Source: Planctomycetota bacterium (lineage in GTDB: Bacteria; Planctomycetota; PUPC01; DSUN01). Taken from it: a stretch of DNA of 32,959 nt. A program made the translations under genes and the position numbers. The stretch spans positions 1 to 32,959 of the forward strand of contig VGYV01000007.1 of the NCBI GenBank assembly GCA_016872855.1, in the 5' to 3' direction. Each line of letters starts with the position of its first letter. Position 1 is the first letter of the stretch. Of this stretch, positions 1-7,580 are shown one piece after another. Under the pieces are notes generated by a model. It had not been told where the DNA came from. It did not search any database and worked only from the letters and a program-made list of their open reading frames with translations.

Positions 1-282
1 GCCGGTGGTGTTGGCGAACTGGATGCCGCCGATGGCGCCGCCGAAGGGGGCGTCGGCGATGCTCGTGACCGTGCCCGCCGCGGCCGCGGCGCCGGTGTTC
101 GTGAAGCGTGCGATGTCGGTGGCCCACGGCGGGGTGTGGGTGCCGGTCCAGTTGGCTCCAGCGCTCCACAGGTCGTTCCCCGCGGCATCGGACCAGTCAA
201 TGACATCGGCGCGGGCGGCGGGGAGGGCGCAGGCGAGAACGAGGGATAGGATAAGAAGCAGCAGCCGGGCATTGGGGGACAT
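1..282 (-). CDS. Secreted surface protein, N-terminal fragment (beta-strand-repeat type)
   Basis: The gene runs off the left edge, so only its first 94 codons are visible. It starts at ATG (282-280), preceded on the minus strand by a strong AAGGAGG ribosome binding site about 7 bases upstream. The product opens with a clear signal peptide: MSPNARL, a run of Leu/Ile/Val/Ala, and a likely cleavage after AARA at about residue 25. The mature part starts with a tryptophan- and asparagine-containing stretch (DWSDAAGNDLWSAGANWTG) followed by Thr/Ala/Gly-rich sequence. This style is typical of planctomycete and verrucomicrobial secreted proteins with autotransporter-associated beta-strand repeats, often ending in a PEP-CTERM-like anchor. 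The C-terminus is not visible, so anchoring and function are unknown. The family assignment rests on the general pattern only. Confidence 0.7.
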   Translation of the reverse strand, partial: MSPNARLLLLILSLVLACALPAARADVIDWSDAAGNDLWSAGANWTGTHTPPWATDIARFTNTGAAAAAGTVTSIADAPFGGAIGGIQFANTTG

Positions 283-509
283 GCTTCGCCTCCTTGAATA
301 AGCGCGCACAAAAACGTGCCTTGTAAGCCGGCAAAAACCGTGCCTATGAGGGAGGCAGCCCCGCTCGCATTTGGCCCCGCTGCAAACCTAGGCCAGGTAA
401 CACGTTAGGTCGTCCATCGCCACGCTGCGGCCAGTGGGTGGGGCCGTGCCGCCCTCACGCGAGTCAGGCAAGGCAGACAGCTCTGTCCGCCGCGGCGGAC
501 CGGCAGGGG

Positions 510-1112
510 TCAGGGGGTCGAGGCGATGGGCTCTCCGAGCGCGATGGCGCGGCCGGCCTGGTAGGCATCGGCCAAGGCGGTCGGATGCTCCAGGATGTCG
601 CCCTGGGCGTCTATGTGCCTGTAGCATAGTTCGCCGGCCCAGGCAAAGTCCAGGACGTTGAAGAAGGCCTTGATGGTGCGTCGGGGTCCGTCGAACATCC
701 AGCGCTTGTCGAAGCCGCAGCAGGCGACCCAGAGGCCCCTGCGATGGGGGCGCGGCGGGTTGAAGAGGGGCTTTTTCATGGTGTATTTGAGGGACCAGAA
801 GCACTGGCAGCGGTCAATGAGGATCTTGGCCTGGGCGGAGACGGCGGAGAAGAAGATCGGGGTGGCGATGACGAGGTGGTCGGTGGCGAGGAGCTTGTCA
901 TGGACGCCTTGGGCATCGTCCTGGATGACACAGCGCCCCGTGGTTTGGCAGCGGTCGCACTCCGTGCAGGGATGCATCTTGAGGTCGCGCGCGGCGAGGA
1001 GCTCGACGGCGGCGCCGGCCTCGGCCGCGCCACGGATGACCTCGCGGAGCAAGGCGTCGGTGTTGCCATCCTTCCTGGGGCTGCCGGCGATGCCGAGGAC
1101 GGTGGGGGGCAT
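510..1112 (-). CDS. Iron-sulfur flavoprotein / NADPH-dependent FMN reductase family
   Basis: A 200-residue flavodoxin-fold protein. The N-terminus (VLGIAGSPRKDGNTDALL) is the FMN phosphate-binding loop of the NADPH-dependent FMN reductase family. Residues about 48-60 hold four cysteines in the spacing CX2CX2CX5C, which matches the compact cluster motif of archaeal and bacterial iron-sulfur flavoproteins (Isf) that bind 4Fe-4S. The 'ATPIFF' segment near residue 83 is the usual second flavin-contacting loop. The start is ATG at 1112-1110 with AGGAG 9 bases upstream. Family members move electrons between ferredoxin-like donors and small acceptors such as O2 or H2O2; the actual substrate cannot be told. 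It is divergent from the rubrerythrin-like gene across a repeat element, which would fit an oxidative-stress neighbourhood, but this is only context. Confidence 0.85.
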   Translation of the reverse strand: MPPTVLGIAGSPRKDGNTDALLREVIRGAAEAGAAVELLAARDLKMHPCTECDRCQTTGRCVIQDDAQGVHDKLLATDHLVIATPIFFSAVSAQAKILIDRCQCFWSLKYTMKKPLFNPPRPHRRGLWVACCGFDKRWMFDGPRRTIKAFFNVLDFAWAGELCYRHIDAQGDILEHPTALADAYQAGRAIALGEPIASTP

Positions 1113-1136
1113 GGGAACCGGCTCCTGGGTATGGGC

Positions 1137-1281
1137 GCAGTAACGGATTTGCGCGCCGGAGAGGGTGTTTCTGTTCGTAGTTCGGCCTTCAGGCGGTTTC
1201 CATGGCCGCCAAGGCGTACAGAAGAACCGCGTAAACGCCGAACTACGAACGAAGACGGGCAGCGCGCGAATCCGTTACTGC
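1137..1281. repeat. Nested palindromic element, REPIN-like core (E1)
   Basis: The outer arms 1137-1156 and 1262-1281 are inverted copies (19 of 20 match; core TAACGGATT). Inside lies a second inverted pair at 1173-1194 and 1229-1250. The inner arms begin GTTCGTAGTTCG and then carry one mini-hairpin each, gccTTCAggc on one side and gcgTAAAcgc on the other. A GTAG tetranucleotide sits at the foot of both hairpins, as in REP sequences recognised by RAYT transposases. The outer arm sequence recurs at 1897-2073 on the other side of the rubrerythrin-like gene. Confidence 0.85.
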
Positions 1282-1301
1282 ACCCCCTGGGCATTTGCCT
1301 G

Positions 1302-1330
1302 TTGCCGGGCGAAAGCACTTCTGCTATTAT
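1302..1330 (+). promoter_or_regulatory. Sigma-70-like promoter of the rubrerythrin-like gene
   Basis: TTGCCG at 1302-1307 and TATTAT at 1325-1330 are separated by 17 bp. The distance to the ATG at 1390 gives a leader of about 50 nt with a GAGGAG ribosome binding site at 1378-1383. Confidence 0.65.
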
Positions 1331-1389
1331 ACGGGCGCGGTGGAGGCGCGCAACGCGCGCCCGCAGGACGGACTGTTGAGGAGAACGTG

Positions 1390-1887
1390 ATGGCAGAGGC
1401 GGATCCCCTCCAGTACGCCATTCAGCTCGAGCGGGACGGCTTGGCCTTCTACACCGAGGTGGGGGCGAGGACGGAGAACCCGCTCGGCCGGAAGATGTTC
1501 GAGGGCCTGGCGGCAGACGAGCGGCGGCACGAGAAGGTGTTGCTCGAGCTCGCCGCGAAGCGGAAGGCGGCGCTGGCCGGCGAGCTTCCGAAGGAGCGCC
1601 TGGTGACGCTCTTCGCCACGCTGGGCGAGGAGCTCAGGCGCGAGCTGACGGCGGAGGCCAGCGACACCGAGGCCGTCGAGAAGGCGCTCCGCATGGAGCG
1701 CGCGAGCATCGCCCACTACACGGCCCAGGCCGCCGCGGCGCCGAGCGAGGACGCGCGCGCCCTCTACCGCCGGCTCGTGGTGGAAGAGGAGCAGCACGTG
1801 GACATCCTTGAGAACTGCCTGGCCTATCTGAACAAGACGGGCCAGTGGTTTCTGTGGGACGAGCAGGCGGTGCTCGACGGGGGCTGA
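1390..1887 (+). CDS. Rubrerythrin-like ferritin-fold diiron protein
   Basis: 165 residues, starting at ATG 1390 with GAGGAG 6 bases upstream; longer in-frame starts would run through the upstream promoter and repeat. The sequence shows the full ferritin-like diiron ligand set: Glu14, Glu44-x-x-His47, Glu103 and Glu133-x-x-His136, spread over a four-helix bundle. There is no CxxC pair, so the C-terminal rubredoxin domain of classical rubrerythrin is absent. Such short erythrin-type proteins usually reduce peroxide or handle iron in anaerobes, taking electrons from a separate partner; the adjacent iron-sulfur flavoprotein on the other strand could be such a partner, which is inference. The gene is monocistronic: it has its own promoter and is followed by a large palindromic element and a hairpin. 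Confidence 0.85.
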   Translation: MAEADPLQYAIQLERDGLAFYTEVGARTENPLGRKMFEGLAADERRHEKVLLELAAKRKAALAGELPKERLVTLFATLGEELRRELTAEASDTEAVEKALRMERASIAHYTAQAAAAPSEDARALYRRLVVEEEQHVDILENCLAYLNKTGQWFLWDEQAVLDGG

Positions 1888-1896
1888 GGGGCCATG

Positions 1897-2073
1897 GCCG
1901 TAGTGACGGATTTGCACGGCTGGGCACACCTTATTGAACCGAGCGGTTCTGCGGTCGGTTCGATAAGGGCTTCGTAGGCCCCGCGCTGACCGGGGGCGCC
2001 GGGAAGAAGAAACCAAACCCACGAGAGCTGGGTTTGGTTTCTAGTGTGCCCAGCCGCGCGAATCCGTTACGGC
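1897..2073. repeat. Palindromic element related to the one at 1137-1281
   Basis: Outer arms at 1897-1929 and 2044-2073 are inverted copies with a 3-nt gap and two mismatches. They contain the same ACGGATT(C/T) motif as the element at 1137-1281. Internal inverted pairs include CTTATTGAACC matched imperfectly by GGTTCGATAAG around 1930-1967, and a perfect 12-bp stem at 2010-2021/2029-2040. Confidence 0.8.
2010..2040. terminator. Candidate hairpin terminator
   Basis: A perfect 12-bp stem (AAACCAAACCCA paired with TGGGTTTGGTTT) with a 7-nt loop, ending in a short T-rich run. It lies between the rubrerythrin-like gene and the promoter of the pilM-like gene. It has no long U-tract and is part of a larger palindromic element, so terminator function is tentative. 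Confidence 0.35.
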
Positions 2074-2154
2074 ACCCGACGGGCCGGGCGGCCCGGTAGA
2101 AATGGCAAAGGGAACATCCGCCGACGGGGGCCGCAAGGGGTGCGGAATTTGCGC

Positions 2155-2182
2155 TTGACAGGCCGGGCGGGCAATGTATAAT
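2155..2182 (+). promoter_or_regulatory. Near-consensus sigma-70 promoter of the PilM-secretin cluster
   Basis: TTGACA at 2155-2160 and TATAAT at 2177-2182 are both perfect consensus boxes, 16 bp apart. The leader to the TTG start at 2274 is about 85 nt. Both boxes being perfect suggests strong constitutive expression. Confidence 0.85.
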
Positions 2183-2273
2183 TGCTAATGGGAAGGGGAG
2201 TTAGGCATTCGCGGGGCGTCGCCCGGACCTGCCCCGCCCCCTGGGGGCTGCGCAGAGCCGAGGAGAGCCAGGA

Positions 2274-4112
2274 TTGGCCTATAAGACGGCCTGGGGCATA
2301 GATATTGGCGAATCCGCCATCAAGGCGGTCAAGGTGCGCCGCTCGGGCGACACCGTGGTAATCGAGGACTATCACACGGTCGCGTGCGAGGCGCGGGCCG
2401 ACGCGGCGCAGGCCGGGGACCGCGACTTTCGGGTCCGCTCCGCCCTGTCCGAGCTGCAATATCAGGCCGACCTCGGGGGGGGCGGCGTGGCCGTGTCCCT
2501 GGCCGGCCGCGACGTGTTTCCCCGGTTCATCCCCCTGCCGCCGGTCGAGAAGAAGCGCATCCCGGAGATAGTGCGCTACGAGGCGCGCACCCAGATGCCC
2601 TTCCCTATTGATGAGGTGGTGTGGGACTACCAGCCCGTGAGCGGCATGGACACACCGGGCGAGGAGGTGGAGGTGGCCTTCTTTGCCGTGAAGAAGGCCA
2701 CGGTCTACAGCTTCCTGACCAACCTGCGGCTGGCGCGCGTGACGCCGACGCTGGTGGAGATCACGCCGCTCGCCCTCTACAACTTCCTGACCCACGACCG
2801 CAGCTTCGACAGCGGCACCGTGGTGATTGACGTGGGGGCGGCGAACACGGACCTGGTGATCATAGACGGGGAGCGCTTCTGGACGCGGAGCGTGGCGATT
2901 TCGGGGAACGACGTGACGCGGGCGCTCCAGGAGAAGTACCAGATTTCGTTCGAGGAGGCTGAGAGCCTCAAGCGGAAGGCGGCCAGTTCGACGCAGGCCG
3001 AGAAGATCTTCGGCGCGATGAAGCCGATCGTGGACGACCTGATCGGGGAGATCCAACGCTCGATCGGCTACTACAAGGCCCAGCAGTCGCGCACGGCCCG
3101 CATCGAGCGCGTGGTCCTGCTCGGCAACGCCTTCAAGCTCCCCCAGCTCGTCGAGTACTTCCGCAAGGGCCTCGACTACGAGGTCTCGGTCCTCGACCGC
3201 CTGAGCAAGGTGCGGGTGGGGACCGGGATGGACGCGGAGAAGTTCGAGGCGGAGCTGCCGAGCTACGCGGTGGCCCTGGGCCTGGCCGTCCAGGGCGTGG
3301 GCCTGGCGCGGGTGAACATAGACCTGATGCCGGGCGAGCTGGTGCGCGAGCGTCTGCTGCGGCGGAAGATCCCCTACGTTGCGGCCTCGCTCTTCCTGCT
3401 GGCCCTGCCGCTGGGCGTGGGGTACCACGCCGCCTCCACCGAGATTGACCGCTGCGCGGCGGAGGAGGGGCCGATCAAGAAGCGGACGGCCGAGTGCCAA
3501 GCGAAGATAAAGGAGGAGACCGTCGCGAAGGACCTCGGGGAGCTCGTGCCCAGGCTGGCGGCCGTCGGCGAGGCGGGGAAGGGGCGCGACGAGTGGGCAC
3601 TGTTCTTCGACGACCTGAACGGGGCGGTGAACCAGTTGGAGCGCGAGCCGTTCCGCCTGAACACGATCCGCGAGGTGCCCCCGGCCGAAGTGGCTGGCCT
3701 GATAGGTGAGACACTGGGCAAGGTGGGGATGCCAAAGCTCGAGGACATCCGCGCCCGGGGCCTCACGATCGAGGTGAAGTTCGAGAAGGACACCGGGTTC
3801 ACCGACAACGACGTGAGCCTGCTCCTCGGCCTGCTGGAGAAGCAGAAGCCGCGGGTGGTGGACGTGACGGGCCGTCAGCCCGAGATAATCCCCGTGGGCG
3901 AGCTCATCGGCCACCGCGCCGCCGCGGAAGGCTCAGCCGCCGACAAGGCGGTTGGGGGATGGGCCTATGCCTTCTGGCTCACGTATCGCTGGGATGGCTC
4001 GCCGCTGCCGACGGCCCCTGCGGCGGCCCCCAAGGCGCCGGAGCCGAAGGCGAAGCCCAAGCCGCGGCCCAAGCCGCGGGCGAAGGGGGATGACTTGAGG
4101 AAGATCGAATGA
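2274..4112 (+). CDS. PilM-PilN fusion: type IV pilus-like inner-membrane assembly protein
   Basis: 612 residues from a TTG start at 2274 (AGGAG at 2261-2265). Residues 1-345 are a PilM-type actin-like ATPase: a phosphate-1 loop (WGIDIGESAIKAVKV, from residue 7) and a phosphate-2 motif (VIDVGAANTDLVII, near residue 184). Residues 346-353 read RVNIDLMP, resembling the INLLP motif by which free PilN docks on PilM. A basic stretch and one transmembrane helix (about 366-384) follow, then some 200 periplasmic residues and a Pro/Lys-rich tail. This order equals PilM joined to PilN, so the cytoplasmic ATPase fold is tethered to the membrane. It is the first gene of the cluster, behind a perfect promoter. 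In known systems PilM-PilN-PilO link the cytoplasmic motor to the secretin; here no pilin or pilus ATPase is nearby. Confidence 0.85.
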   Translation: MAYKTAWGIDIGESAIKAVKVRRSGDTVVIEDYHTVACEARADAAQAGDRDFRVRSALSELQYQADLGGGGVAVSLAGRDVFPRFIPLPPVEKKRIPEIVRYEARTQMPFPIDEVVWDYQPVSGMDTPGEEVEVAFFAVKKATVYSFLTNLRLARVTPTLVEITPLALYNFLTHDRSFDSGTVVIDVGAANTDLVIIDGERFWTRSVAISGNDVTRALQEKYQISFEEAESLKRKAASSTQAEKIFGAMKPIVDDLIGEIQRSIGYYKAQQSRTARIERVVLLGNAFKLPQLVEYFRKGLDYEVSVLDRLSKVRVGTGMDAEKFEAELPSYAVALGLAVQGVGLARVNIDLMPGELVRERLLRRKIPYVAASLFLLALPLGVGYHAASTEIDRCAAEEGPIKKRTAECQAKIKEETVAKDLGELVPRLAAVGEAGKGRDEWALFFDDLNGAVNQLEREPFRLNTIREVPPAEVAGLIGETLGKVGMPKLEDIRARGLTIEVKFEKDTGFTDNDVSLLLGLLEKQKPRVVDVTGRQPEIIPVGELIGHRAAAEGSAADKAVGGWAYAFWLTYRWDGSPLPTAPAAAPKAPEPKAKPKPRPKPRAKGDDLRKIE

Positions 4113-4177
4113 GCGTCCCGCGCGGCGCCGCCGGCCTCTGGCTAGCCCGGGGGCTGATTGGCGAGGAAGGTTAGAGA

Positions 4178-5791
4178 ATGGGCTTCGTCCGCAAGCACTT
4201 CGCATGGCTGATCATGGGGGTAGTCCTCCTCGGGGAGATCGCCGCGCTCTGGTTCGTGACCGGCAAGCAGAGCGCAGCGGAGACAGCCCGCGAGAACCTC
4301 GAGAAGCTGCGCGAACAGCGCGACAAGCTCGAACGCGAGATCGTGGACATAGATAAGCGGATTGACGTGCACAAGGACCGCAAGCGCCTGGTGCGGCGCG
4401 AGCTGGGCGACTGCGCGCTCTTCCTGTGGCACACGGGCCAGGCCATCGAGGGACTCTTCGAGTCCCCTGAGCTTGCCCCCTACCGCGCGTGCCCCTGGGA
4501 GACGCCCCCGAACTTCGAAGTTTTCAAGATCCGCTTCGACACGGAATACCATGCCCAGGCCAAGGCGCTCACCCCGCTGATGGACAAGGTGGGCACGGAC
4601 CCTGCCATGCTCGCCTTCGCCGACGTCGGCGCCCTGGCCGCGGTCAATGTGCTGATCGGCGACGTGTTCGCCATGCAGAAGGAGTTCTGGGTCAAGAAGG
4701 AGCTGGTCCAGATCCTCGCCGCGGCGGAGGCAGAGCTCTTGAGCATCACGTATGGCAGCGGCGCAGCGGGCCCTGCGCGCCACCTGCCCGCCGCCGTAAG
4801 GGCCGCGATGGCGGCGGGGCCAGGCAAGCTGGCTGAGGAGATTCCCATCCAGTTCAGCATCTCCTGCAACTACCTCAAGTTGCACGGCGTCCTCGATGCC
4901 CTCCTCGGCTCGCGTCTGTGCCTGAGGATCGAGTCCGTCGCCAAGGTCAGCCGCTCGAAGGTGGTCGAGAAGCCGGCGGCTGCCCCTGCGCCCCCCAAGG
5001 GCGCTCCCGCCGGCAAGGCACCGGAGGCGCCCGCCCCCCAGCCCGAGCGGCGCGAATATGTGACTGTGGACATCACGGGCCACGTCGCCGACATCACGAT
5101 GGACGTCCAATCAGTCCTCTTCCCCGCGAGGGCCTTCGAGAGGAGGGCGAAGGAGGCGGAGGAGAAGGCGGCGGATAAGGCGAAGGTCCTGGAAGAGGTC
5201 GTCAAGCAGTGGCTCGACGAGCAGCTCCGCCGCACCGAGGCGCGCTTGAAGCTCTGCGAGGTGCCCGACCCCACCAAGCGGCCCGAGAAGGGGCTGGAGT
5301 GGGTCGCCCGCGAGCTCGGCGAGGTCGGGAACTTCGAGAAGGCGGCGCCCCCTGCCCCCGACAAGGCCCTGCCGCCGGTCAATGACGAGCTGTTCGGGGA
5401 GGGGCGCGAATACGTGTTCCCGGACGTCAAGGCGGCCCGTCTGTGGCTGAACCGCCGCTACGACTTCGAGCGGGCCAAGCTCGAGGCCTACGCGGCTCTC
5501 TGGCGTCGCACCCGGGCCGCCCTCGATGGCGGCAAGGGCGACGAGAAGTCCGGCGTCGGCGTCTTCACCAGCCCTGAGGGCATCACCGTGGCGCTCCGGC
5601 CGGCCGCCCAGTTCGACGCGAACCAGTGGTACGAGGCCGACTTCGTCCCTGGCGAGCGCTACACGGGCAGGCCCGACCCCAAGGAGCGCGACCCGCAGTC
5701 GCGCCTCGCGCAGGTGAAGCTGGGCCTCGTGACCTTCAAGCCGAGGGAGAACCGCGACGTGAGGCGCGCGGTCAAGGCGGCTGGGCGATAG
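4178..5791 (+). CDS. PilO-like bitopic inner-membrane protein with coiled coil
   Basis: 537 residues from ATG 4178, with GAGGAAGG about 8 bases upstream. A short cytoplasmic N-terminus is followed by one transmembrane helix (about residues 8-28, AWLIMGVVLLGEIAALWFV). A charged coiled coil (about 33-72, rich in Glu/Lys/Arg/Leu heptads) and a large periplasmic part follow. Pro/Ala-rich linkers occur near residues 265-290 and a second helical stretch near 325-350. The topology and its position directly after PilM-PilN match PilO and the Akkermansia pilus-like protein Amuc_1100, but at 537 residues it is far longer than PilO (about 200). No catalytic motif is visible. It probably forms a scaffold in the periplasm; the PilO assignment rests on topology and gene order rather than on sequence motifs. 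Confidence 0.65.
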   Translation: MGFVRKHFAWLIMGVVLLGEIAALWFVTGKQSAAETARENLEKLREQRDKLEREIVDIDKRIDVHKDRKRLVRRELGDCALFLWHTGQAIEGLFESPELAPYRACPWETPPNFEVFKIRFDTEYHAQAKALTPLMDKVGTDPAMLAFADVGALAAVNVLIGDVFAMQKEFWVKKELVQILAAAEAELLSITYGSGAAGPARHLPAAVRAAMAAGPGKLAEEIPIQFSISCNYLKLHGVLDALLGSRLCLRIESVAKVSRSKVVEKPAAAPAPPKGAPAGKAPEAPAPQPERREYVTVDITGHVADITMDVQSVLFPARAFERRAKEAEEKAADKAKVLEEVVKQWLDEQLRRTEARLKLCEVPDPTKRPEKGLEWVARELGEVGNFEKAAPPAPDKALPPVNDELFGEGREYVFPDVKAARLWLNRRYDFERAKLEAYAALWRRTRAALDGGKGDEKSGVGVFTSPEGITVALRPAAQFDANQWYEADFVPGERYTGRPDPKERDPQSRLAQVKLGLVTFKPRENRDVRRAVKAAGR

Positions 5792-5861
5792 GAGAGCGTC
5801 GCGCGGCGGCGCCCCAGGCCCGCCGCACGCCGCTGGGCGTCCCCTTGCGAAGGGGGTGTTG

Positions 5862-7460
5862 ATGGACCTGTCCGGCAGCAAAGAGTTCCTCTTCCGGCAC
5901 GGCGAGAAGCTCGTGCTGGGCCTGGTCATCCTGTTCGTGGGCTACAGGGTCTACCTCAACCTCTTCGGCGCCGAGGTCGTGCAGCCCGCGCGCAGGCCCG
6001 TCCAGCGCGTCGCGCCCCCCATGCCGGGCATGGAGATTGACGCCTCGTTCTGGCGGACCGCTTCGCCCTTCCTCTGCCCGCCGCCTGTCGAGGGCGCGAG
6101 GCACAACTGGTTCTACCCGCCCAAGACGCACTGGGGGAAATACGTGGAGCTGGGGGAAGGCAAGAAGGGCCGGGACGCGGCGCAGGTGCCCGTGGGGCGC
6201 AAGGTGGTGGGCTCCCCGCAAGTCACCGCACTCACCGAGGGTGAGAAGGCGTACCTGAACGTCCCCCCCGCCTACAAGGAGCTGACCCAGGTATGCCAGA
6301 TTGAGGCCAGCGCAGTCCCCGTGGCAAACAGCCAACCGCCCAGTGACATGCTGGTCATCAAGGCGGTGAAGGCTGGCTTTTGGGCCCGGGTCATGGTGAT
6401 GCTGGAGAACGAGGACCGCTTCTGCGTGGCCGTGATGGTCGCTCCTTCCGACATCGAAATCGAGACGGGGCTTGTAGAGGCCAAGATCGAGGAGATTCGG
6501 GAGAGGCCGCAGGCGCTGGGCACCGTGATCCTCCGCTTCAACGCCCCGCGCGGCTCCAAGACGCTGCCCGGCAAGGTGATCAACTACATCGAGCCCACCT
6601 ACTTCGAGGTCCGGCGCAAGGGCGAGCGCGACAAGGAGGACAGCGTGATCGGCAAAGTGCCGGGCCGCACCGTGGCGCCTGCCGAGCCCGGCCCGGGGCC
6701 GGTGCCCGCACCAAAGCCGAAGCCCGATGTCCCCGTCGGCTTCCCCGGCAGCGCGAAGGAGGCGCCGCCCGAGCCAAAAGGAGCACCACCTACCAAGGGG
6801 GCGCCCGCCGCCGATACGGGCGAGATGTCCTTTGAGGACATGGATGTCGAGGCCGAGGTGACCTATACCTACTTCATCCGCAGCGTCCTCGAGCCGCAGG
6901 TAGAGGGCGCGAAGACCGAGACCAGGGACGGCCCCCCCGTCTCCTACTGGACCTCCCCGCGCTTCACCTTCGTCTACCTCGGCGGCGACGCCCAGCACGC
7001 CAACATCCGTATCTACATCGGGCAGCGAGCCAAGACTCCCGAGGAGAAGAAGCTGGAGGAGTGGCGGGACTACGAGCGCGTGCCGATCGGTGGCTGGGTG
7101 GGCGAGGTGCCGAAGGAGTTCCGGCCCGCGCCCGAGGCCGCGGAGGGGGCCGGTCCAGAGCCGGGCAAAGGCGGACCCGCGAAGGCGAAAGCCGCGTCCC
7201 CGGCCCCGGGGGATGGCGCATCGGCGCGATTCGTCACCCGCTACGTCCTGGTCGCCATCGAGCAGAACGTGTTCCGCCCGAGCCCGCAGACGACGACCAG
7301 GTGGAAAGGAACGCAGCGGATCGTGCTTCAGACATATAGCGAGACTCAGGGACACCGAGTGGTCTTGCGCGACCCGAAGAACCGCCTGCACTGCCTCTGG
7401 CAGGAGACGAAGGCCACGGCTCCTCCCGTGAAGGGCAAGGAGGGCGGCGTAAAGCAATAG
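5862..7460 (+). CDS. Bitopic periplasmic scaffold protein of the pilus-like cluster
   Basis: 532 residues. ATG 5862 is preferred over the in-frame GTG 5856 and TTG 5859 because AAGGGGG at 5850-5856 is then correctly spaced. One transmembrane helix lies near the N-terminus (about residues 15-35, KLVLGLVILFVGYRVYLNLF). The rest is predicted to be periplasmic, with a long Pro/Ala/Gly/Lys-rich linker around residues 270-320 and another near 425-455. I do not recognise a domain. Position (third gene, before the secretins) is that of PilP or of the Amuc_1099-type proteins, which bridge the PilN/PilO platform and the secretin N-domains; no lipobox is present, so it is not a classical PilP lipoprotein. 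Its function is inferred from context only. Confidence 0.6.
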   Translation: MDLSGSKEFLFRHGEKLVLGLVILFVGYRVYLNLFGAEVVQPARRPVQRVAPPMPGMEIDASFWRTASPFLCPPPVEGARHNWFYPPKTHWGKYVELGEGKKGRDAAQVPVGRKVVGSPQVTALTEGEKAYLNVPPAYKELTQVCQIEASAVPVANSQPPSDMLVIKAVKAGFWARVMVMLENEDRFCVAVMVAPSDIEIETGLVEAKIEEIRERPQALGTVILRFNAPRGSKTLPGKVINYIEPTYFEVRRKGERDKEDSVIGKVPGRTVAPAEPGPGPVPAPKPKPDVPVGFPGSAKEAPPEPKGAPPTKGAPAADTGEMSFEDMDVEAEVTYTYFIRSVLEPQVEGAKTETRDGPPVSYWTSPRFTFVYLGGDAQHANIRIYIGQRAKTPEEKKLEEWRDYERVPIGGWVGEVPKEFRPAPEAAEGAGPEPGKGGPAKAKAASPAPGDGASARFVTRYVLVAIEQNVFRPSPQTTTRWKGTQRIVLQTYSETQGHRVVLRDPKNRLHCLWQETKATAPPVKGKEGGVKQ

Positions 7461-7465
7461 ACCAC

Positions 7466-7494
7466 TTGACGTTCCGAGTCGCGCGCGTTACAAT
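7466..7494 (+). promoter_or_regulatory. Sigma-70-like promoter of the secretin genes
   Basis: TTGACG at 7466-7471 and TACAAT at 7489-7494 are 17 bp apart, starting 5 bases after the stop codon of the upstream gene. The leader to the ATG at 7581 is about 80 nt. The secretins may therefore be expressed apart from the inner-membrane proteins. Confidence 0.75.
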
Positions 7495-7580
7495 AGCGTA
7501 GCTTTGCGGGCGGCACGCCGCCCGATGCAGGTTCGCGGGGGCAGCCTGCGACCTCTGACACGCGGTGCCACGAAAGGAGC

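Noticed and set aside
283-509. Direct repeat of GCACG(G)TTTTTG words upstream of the secreted protein (minus strand)
   Set aside because: It could be an operator, but there are only two short copies and no clear promoter boxes, so it is not called.
2067-3914. A 615-codon antisense frame opposite the PilM-PilN gene
   Set aside because: It is Arg/His/Leu-rich low-information sequence opposite a clearly recognised gene, as is usual in GC-rich DNA.
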